A stretch of 64,000 nucleotides of DNA from NCBI GenBank assembly GCA_003255025.1, contig QANY01000052.1, forward strand, positions 248,001 through 312,000. The letters are read 5' to 3'. The position numbers were made by a program, and so were the translations under genes. Source of the DNA: Datisca glomerata (lineage: Eukaryota; Streptophyta; Magnoliopsida; Cucurbitales; Datiscaceae). Positions 58,145 to 64,000 of this stretch are shown in pieces (position 1 is the stretch's first letter; each line of letters starts with the position of its first letter). The notes under the pieces are model-generated. The model was given only the letters and a program-made list of their open reading frames with translations, was not told where the DNA came from and did not search any database.

Positions 58145-59933
58145 TAGGGGTGAACACGGTTCGGTTCAGTTAATGGTCTTCGGTTTGATATTATTAATTA
58201 AAAAATAAATTTTAAATGATATTATTAAAAAAATAATATAAAATCAAAGTTTTGTATCGGTTCGGTTCCATATGAAATTATATAGAAAAGATAAAAAAAT
58301 CTTAGGAAATTTTTTCAATATAGACAAGTTTACTAGTAATACGTTAAAAAATAGTCGAGTTTCAAAAATTATAGGTAAATAGAAGGTTTTCAAAACGGTT
58401 AATAAATGTCGACCATAATGCCCTTAATCTATGTAAAGCAACAATATAATAAATATTGGTCAATCGAATGAAAGTTATTGATATAACAGTGTATATACTT
58501 ATAATTAAAGAAATTATATATTTTTGAAATTTAAAATTTAAATTTACCACATTATCAACAACTACCATGATAAATGATAATAGAAAAATAAGTTTAAATT
58601 TTTTTAGGAATAAATTATAAAAAAATAATGTAAAATATTATTTCATAATGAAATTAGAGTTTAAAAGAACGTCCGACTATCAATATAAGAGTAAATCAGT
58701 TTCAATATTCATCTTTTTATATTAATTTAATAAAAAATGTAAGTCATTTGATGTAGAAAAATTAAAAAAACTAAATTCTAAAGATTGTAATTCGTGAAAT
58801 CAATGAAATATTATCGAAATTCTAAATAAAAATTGAACAATGAGATAATGAAACATTAATTGTTTAAAATAACAATCTAAGATATTATCATAAAATATTT
58901 AAATTTAAAAAATCCTACAAATCAACCAACTAATTAATGAGGTTTTCAAAATTAAATAAAAAAAATCCCGCCGAAAATATCATTAACCATAAATACATCA
59001 ATTTTAAATTTCAATATTCTTTCAATCCTGCCTAAAATGGTAAACAAATAAGGTAAATAGTCTTTAACAATCAATGATTAAATGAACAAGAATTTGAAAT
59101 CCTGGAAACAAAAAGGTTTCTAGTTTATTTACCATAATCTCATGAAAATAGTCGTCAACCACGTTCAATAGATAAATAATCGTCAACCACGTTCATCGAA
59201 TCAATTATTTATCTTAATTTCATGGAAACAAAATATAAATAGTCGTCAACCACGTTCAATCGGTGAAATAAATAGGGTTTTTACTACAAATCTTGAAAAA
59301 TTGATGTATGAATTGCAGGTTCAAAAATAAGATGAATGACGAAGAAAGTTGATTGTGTGTGAACTGGTAGATCTAATGTCAAATTATGATATTTTTTCAT
59401 AGCAATGAAAGATAATCAATTAAACTAAATTAGCTAAAATTATGAAAAATTATTTTTATCCTAAATATTATCAATTGGTTAGGAAAAAGATATTTCCATA
59501 ACCAAAAATCCATATTTAGTTATTGAATATAATAGGATAAATATACATATATATTTCGTATTTAATTTACCGTGAATATATAAACTAATCTTCTTTTATT
59601 GTACTAATTAATTATAGTGGACCCACATAAGCAATCGTTCATAATAATTTGTTGAGGGCAAATCTGTAAACATGAAATTAGGGTAAATAAACCGGTGATG
59701 TGGCACACCGAAAACTACCATTTACCTAATAAAAAAATCAGGCTATTTCATAACTCTTACTTCTAGACTCGTTTATTCGCTGTAATTTTTTAAAATAATA
59801 TGAATTTAATGTTTCAGTTCGTTTCGGTTAAAATTTGGTTCGACAGTTCTGTAGAACAGAACTATATAGACCTAAAGAACTGACTGAACTGACTATTTTT
59901 CGATCAGTTCGAGACACTTTTTGAACACCCCTA
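58145..59933. mobile_element. hAT element with an internal MULE derivative, 1,789 bp
   Basis: Termini are TAGGGGTGAACA and TGAACACCCCTA, with exact 8-bp target duplication TCTGCCAT at 58137-58144 and 59934-59941. Subterminal GGTTCGGTTC words match the hAT at 11138-12275, so both belong to one family. Only about 160 bp (left) and 145 bp (right) are hAT sequence. The interior, 58305-59790, is the MULE derivative. No transposase. Confidence 0.93.
58305..59790 (-). mobile_element. ~1.5-kb deletion derivative of the 9.5-19.4 kb MULE, inverted
   Basis: Read on the minus strand, 59790-59270 matches 9543-10090 and 59105-58305 matches about 18600-19436. It is therefore the same element with some 8.5 kb of interior missing. 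At the junction (about 59150-59265) a motif CGTCAACCACGTTCAAT with a TAAATA(A)T flank is repeated three times; the MULE carries one counterpart at about 10070-10090. The flanks show AATTTTTT on both sides, a possible but AT-poor-information target duplication. Confidence 0.82.
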
Positions 59934-59941
59934 TCTGCCAT

Positions 59942-61360
59942 TATTTCAGTTCCAATACAATCTTCAAGTCCAGCCGTAACCATAATACATGAGGTGTATT
60001 TGAGGATAAACATTCAAATTAAATAAAATCCCGTTGGTGCCTAAAATTTTATGAAGCTAAAAAAAAGGAGCTATTCGAGCGTTCGAGATGGGTCCGAGGC
60101 AGTAAACCCCATCAATTATTTTGGTCTAAAAGCTCATAACTTCAAGTAACTAGCTCAATACCCACAGAAACACGAGTCACACCTAAAAAGTCTAGCCCAA
60201 TACTCATGTAGAGCCCAAAAGGAAGAAAAAAGAGGAGTTGGTCCGAATTATCAAAACAAGAGTTCCAAATTCAGCTAAACAATATTCGAAAGAAAAAGCC
60301 ATGGTATGGAGCAAATTACTGAAAATAAAATCTCCACCAATCAACCAATCAACCAAGAATGAAAAAGTTACAGGGGACAAGGCGAGCAACGCCATTGGCA
60401 AAGCAGAAGCAAAGGATTCACATTTAAGACGACAACAGAGGATGATCGCCAAAATATGAAATAAACTACTCGTGAACGAAGTACTCATTACCCAGAAAGG
60501 GAAACTACTGAGAGACCAGAAAGCATTGTCCAAACCTCGCATCCACATGAGTGAACTATCACCATGTTGGTCCTAAAAGAGGTCGGCAATGGCTCATCAC
60601 GCGGCGGGGGAGTTTTGCATCATAAATTCTTTGGGAAGTGTCTATAAAAGGAAAGCGAGGCGAAATTGAAGACAATCCAATCCAGAGGCATGTGACACCT
60701 CTATTGAAACTCTTTAAAAGCTTCCATGCATGGAGAAACTTAAGCTTAACTCAACTACACCTCAAGCATCATCTTTCCCCTCACCAAATACACCTTTCTT
60801 ACCTATTTTACTCTTCTAATCAAATGTCAAAATCCCCATCTGTAATCAAGCTTTCAAGCAAATGAAATGGTTTTACTAGTATTAAATATTTCTTTTATTA
60901 GTTTTATATCATTTTTTGACGTAGAAGAAGCTCTACGTCAAAGAGTCACACAACAATAAAAAATAGCTCTCCTAAAAAACTGTTGATTCGATAACGAATG
61001 TCACTCAATTAGGCATCAAACTTTCATCAAGCCGTTCACGATTGCTAAAATTTTAGAAAAATATAGAGATATTCTCTCTGAAATTTTATTAAACCATATT
61101 TTAAAGGCATCTCTAGAACTACAACCAATATATAGTAGTGTACTGTGAAAAGAAAACCCTAAAATCACCTAAAATATGAGAATAATAAAATCATCTTAAA
61201 AAGAAATTTTTTGAAATAAATGCATCATAATAAATAACTTATTACCAGGATCACAACGTCGCTGATGACGTCAGTTTCCTTATAGATGTTATGAACGAAA
61301 TAAAACTTTCCTAAAATGGCAAAACGTAATTTCAGAGTCCTGAACAATAAAATTTTCATT
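59942..61360. other. Possible Gypsy solo LTR or other repeat; no gene supported
   Basis: 60060-60700 is GC-richer and LTR-like in style, with a TATA box TCTATAAAAGG at 60641-60651 followed by a C/T-rich leader. Open frames on both strands (60204-60548 on -, 60238-60459 on +) overlap and match nothing I know. No paired LTR or primer site was seen. A 10-bp stem hairpin lies at 60916-60941. Confidence 0.35.
60916..60941. repeat. Short perfect hairpin
   Basis: TTGACGTAGA and TCTACGTCAA separated by the 6-nt loop AGAAGC. Contains an ACGT core in each arm. Confidence 0.8.
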
Positions 61361-62499
61361 AAAAAAATCCTTAGGGGCCATTTGTTTCTTGCTTTCTTCG
61401 AGGTAAAGTTCGTGATAAACTTATTTTTTATTATTTTTCCATGTTTGTTACAAGTATTCTCATTTGGTATGGTAAAATTATTTAGTCTGGCTAAATAACT
61501 ATCTCACATTACTTTCCTAACAATTTTCCCTCAAAGATCTACTTTACCGAATAACTTTTCCAATTCACTTATCCATCATACCAACATACATTTTTTAAAA
61601 TATATTTTATTTTCTCAACTCTCATAAAAATATCATTATTTACTTATTCCAACCTTAAAAAAAATAACTTTATCAAATACAATCATATCCTAATCTCAAT
61701 TCTCCTCCCTCGTTAAATACACCTCACTGAATTTTACGAATTTTCTCGTATATGTATCCTCTTTCAATTTTGCTTAATTTTACTAGTATTTATTATTTTC
61801 TCATTTTTTTTATTTTTTCAAAGAAACGCTCGGACAAGTTTGGACAAACAAAAGGGAAAGTGAAGGATGGAGTGAAAATGAAGTGTGTCTTTACCATTTT
61901 AAGACAAGCACAATGTTAAGTTTGGGTAAGGATCATTATCCTCTCAAGTAATAATTTCCTTGAATTTTATCAATAGTATATATAGAATAAACCAATATGT
62001 TACTAGATGGGTGTAGAATTTTTTTCTATAAGGATCCTTGATGAAGAAATGAGTTGGGTTGGTGCTACTTTCAAAATGGAGATTTTGCAGAAAACTTGCA
62101 GTACTAATTTACTAGTTTGCACATCTATGACACTAGCTTGTATTCAACAAAAATTTAAAAGCAATATATAGTACACGGATAAGAAACTTGAAAGTAGTAA
62201 CCATTATATTTCATAAGGAATGAAAACATGATCCTTTTTCCTACTAGATTTTCATACACCTAATAGTGATATACATACACTTCCAATTACATACACCTAA
62301 TAGTCATATACATACACAAATATACGCATCAGATTTGCAGACGCCTAATAGTAAACATTCAAAATCATAGCAATACATCTGCTTGACCAAAAGTATAAGG
62401 CGTTAAGCTTGACAAAATATTACAAAACACAAAATAGGATGTCAACAAACTGAAGCACTACAACACAATTCCCATCAATGACATATGACATCTTTTATG
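61361..62499. other. Spacer
   Basis: 61372-61395 (GGGGCCATTTGTTTCTTGC) resembles the terminal sequence of common plant MITEs, but I could not find a convincing partner end. 62255-62350 has an imperfect 42-bp direct repeat (ACATACACCTAATAGT). No gene. Confidence 0.4.
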
Positions 62500-63420
62500 A
62501 TGCGTAAGACATATGGCCTCCTATATTGACATGGAAGGGAGAAGAAGAATTATGTTTTACCAACGTTATTTGCTAAAAGAATGCCAGCCTCAAGTCTTGG
62601 TCATCAGTCAATCCCTCAACAAGCAACAATTCTCCAAAAGTTTAATTCCTCCTCTCAACTGCTTCACTTTCATGTTGGAAGCAAGGTGCAAGTTTAGCAA
62701 TGTTATCACTAGCAGATTTATAGGCTTCCCCATAAATTTTCAAAATATGTGTCAATGCATCCATATTTGTAATTTCCCCACCCATAATTCTCTTCTTACC
62801 TCCCCTTTTAGAGAATATAGAAGAAGACGGGTTAGTTACTAGAAGAGTACCTGCAGCTGAACCAGTGCCTACAAAATTATCCTCCACCTTCACTAGAGAG
62901 TCAAGTATACATAACTCACTGTCATTCCATGGATTTGTAGTTCACGTGCCATATTTTCTATTGCATCAGCTGGACCTTCAGCACTAGCTCTAGCTGCTCT
63001 ATCTTTCCCAAAAACATATGGCAACTGCTCATAATAAGGGAATGGTTTGTTTCTTAACCCATTTGCATTAGGATGACTCTGAAAATTTGAAAAAATGGAG
63101 GATGCATCAGATTAAGTATTTTAAACTAAAAAAATTAAAGAACTTAACTAACCTTCACTCACGTGTCATATATATCCTTATTAGCTTCGATGCACTTCTC
63201 ACAATCATTCCACTCGAACCCACTGCAGTTTGGTTCCAACATTTAAGCAATTGCCCATGGTGTTTTTTCCATAATTTCATACGTGAAGTAATATTGGTAG
63301 ATGTAATCCCATAGCTTGGAAGGTTTTCTTCCATCCACTTTTTCACTTGCTTGCTAGCCTTGTCCTTAAATGTTCCATTATCAGATTTTCAACCGCCAAC
63401 ACAAGATTTTGGAGATGAAA
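62500..63420 (-). pseudogene. Myb/SANT-like (Myb_DNA-bind_3) domain protein, broken
   Basis: Minus strand. Exon 1 (about 63400-63153) gives NGTFKDKASKQVKKWMEENL, ITSRMKLWKKHHGQLLKCWN, then after a frameshift SGFEWNDCEKCIEANKDIYD and one stop (TGA) before VK. An intron of about 74 bp follows, with GTTAGT near 63152 and TTTTCAG ending at 63079. Exon 2 (63078-62640) gives SHPNANGLRNKPFPYYEQLP, VFGKDRAARA, then a Gly/Ser-rich stretch and a helical tail (ALTHILKIYGEAYKSASDNI). This order (trihelix Myb-like, SHP-A-LRNKPFPYY) is that of the plant family often linked to PIF/Harbinger second ORFs or domesticated relatives. A frameshift and a stop argue for a pseudogene. It may alternatively use another exon structure. 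Confidence 0.72.
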
Positions 63421-63837
63421 TCAGATACCAAGCCCAACTTATGTCTTTTGAAGAAGAAGACCCGAGAGAGAAAATAAAGTTTCTTCCAATTTCTTAGAAA
63501 AACATCAAAATTCAGATTTAAACACAAAATTCAGAGTTTGAATAAATTCAGAGTTTAAACCCGAGAAAGAGAGAAGAGGGTTTCATGTTGAAGCTTTAAT
63601 TCATAGTTTCAAACGGTTCTTCTCTACAACTATGTTCTGAGTGGGTGTATTTTGAGAAGAAGACCCAGGAGAGAAGAGTGAGAGAGAGAAGACTATAGCA
63701 TATAAATTTTTTCTACAACTTTGATTATAGTAACTGATTGCTTTTGAAAACCACAGAGAGAGAGAGATAGAGAGAGGGGAGAGAAAACCACAGAGAGAGA
63801 GAGATAGAGAGAGGGGAGAGAGAGATAGAGAGAGGGG

Positions 63838-63869
<32 letters not shown>

Positions 63870-64000
63870 AGACGAACCTGCCTAGAGTTGAAGAAGTGTA
63901 GATGTACTGGCTAAAGGAGCACAAACGAGCTGGAAGGAAACCTAATTTTTTTTTTCTATTTTGAGGAGACAGAACCTTCGATTTTGTAAAGTGAGAGAGT
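63421..64000. repeat. GA-rich region with (GAGA)n microsatellites
   Basis: 63752-63880 is an impure GAGAGA tract with two copies of GAAAACCACAGAGAGAGAG. Read on the minus strand it is a (CT)n run upstream of the Myb/SANT pseudogene and may be its 5' leader. The Leu/Ser-repeat frame at 63601-63924 is an artefact of the repeat. Confidence 0.75.

Noticed and set aside
60204..60548. 114-residue hydrophobic minus-strand frame
   Set aside because: Overlapped by a plus-strand frame of similar quality; composition fits an LTR-like region and no family was recognised.
63601..63924. Leu/Ser-repeat protein on the minus strand
   Set aside because: Encoded entirely by the GA/CT microsatellite.

Overview
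This window looks like nuclear DNA from a flowering plant, probably a eudicot. It is strongly AT-rich, holds very little host coding sequence, and is crowded with decayed transposable elements of plant type: Copia and Gypsy LTR retrotransposons, Mutator-like elements (MULEs), hAT elements and a LINE. The only clearly intact protein gene is a GC-richer, single-exon mitochondrial carrier of the plant dicarboxylate carrier (DIC/PUMP4-6) type at 35708-36691 (+). The only clear RNA gene is tRNA-Ser(GCT) at 5148-5229 (+). The species cannot be fixed from the sequence.

Layout. 1-3648: 3' half of a Copia element (integrase end, RT, RNase H, 3' LTR), with its 5' half outside the window. 3649-9540: AT-rich spacer with a 425-bp foldback, the tRNA, a small inverted-repeat element and a tandemly duplicated promoter-like segment. 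About 9543-19436: a large decayed MULE with a MuDR-type transposase on +, a DUF1985/ULP-like segment on -, a 1.14-kb hAT element inserted in the transposase, and a later 1.04-kb tandem duplication across the insertion edge. 19437-22540: AT-rich, nothing firm. 22545-31020: an 8.5-kb satellite block. It contains three 815-bp higher-order units built on short ACGT-core monomers, then 45-bp monomers in the opposite orientation alternating with a roughly 650-bp spacer, an 800-bp coding-like insert, a CCAAACGCC inverted-repeat cluster and a CACTTAGTCATTTT minisatellite. 31020-35340: unassigned. 35340-36760: the carrier gene.

37224-42275: a complete but dead Copia element on -, with both LTRs and a perfect 5-bp target duplication. 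42760-45332: Gypsy 5' LTR, primer site and gag, with no pol. 45690-47640: two minisatellites and LTR-like DNA. 47643-51809: a second minus-strand Copia that has lost most of gag and the protease. 54300-56347: LINE 3' end with a 485-bp tandem duplication. 56519-56900: N-terminal piece of a second MULE transposase (-). 58145-59933: a hAT element with an exact 8-bp target duplication, containing a 1.5-kb deletion derivative of the 9.5-19.4 kb MULE in inverted orientation. 62500-63420: broken Myb/SANT-domain gene (-). The window ends in GA-rich DNA.

The elements are not a cooperating system. The window is best read as a record of nested insertion, tandem duplication and internal deletion around one host gene. 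I see no CRISPR array, operon or other prokaryotic-style system. The most distinctive structures are the ACGT satellite block, the MULE with its nested deletion derivative, and the hAT-MULE-duplication stack.
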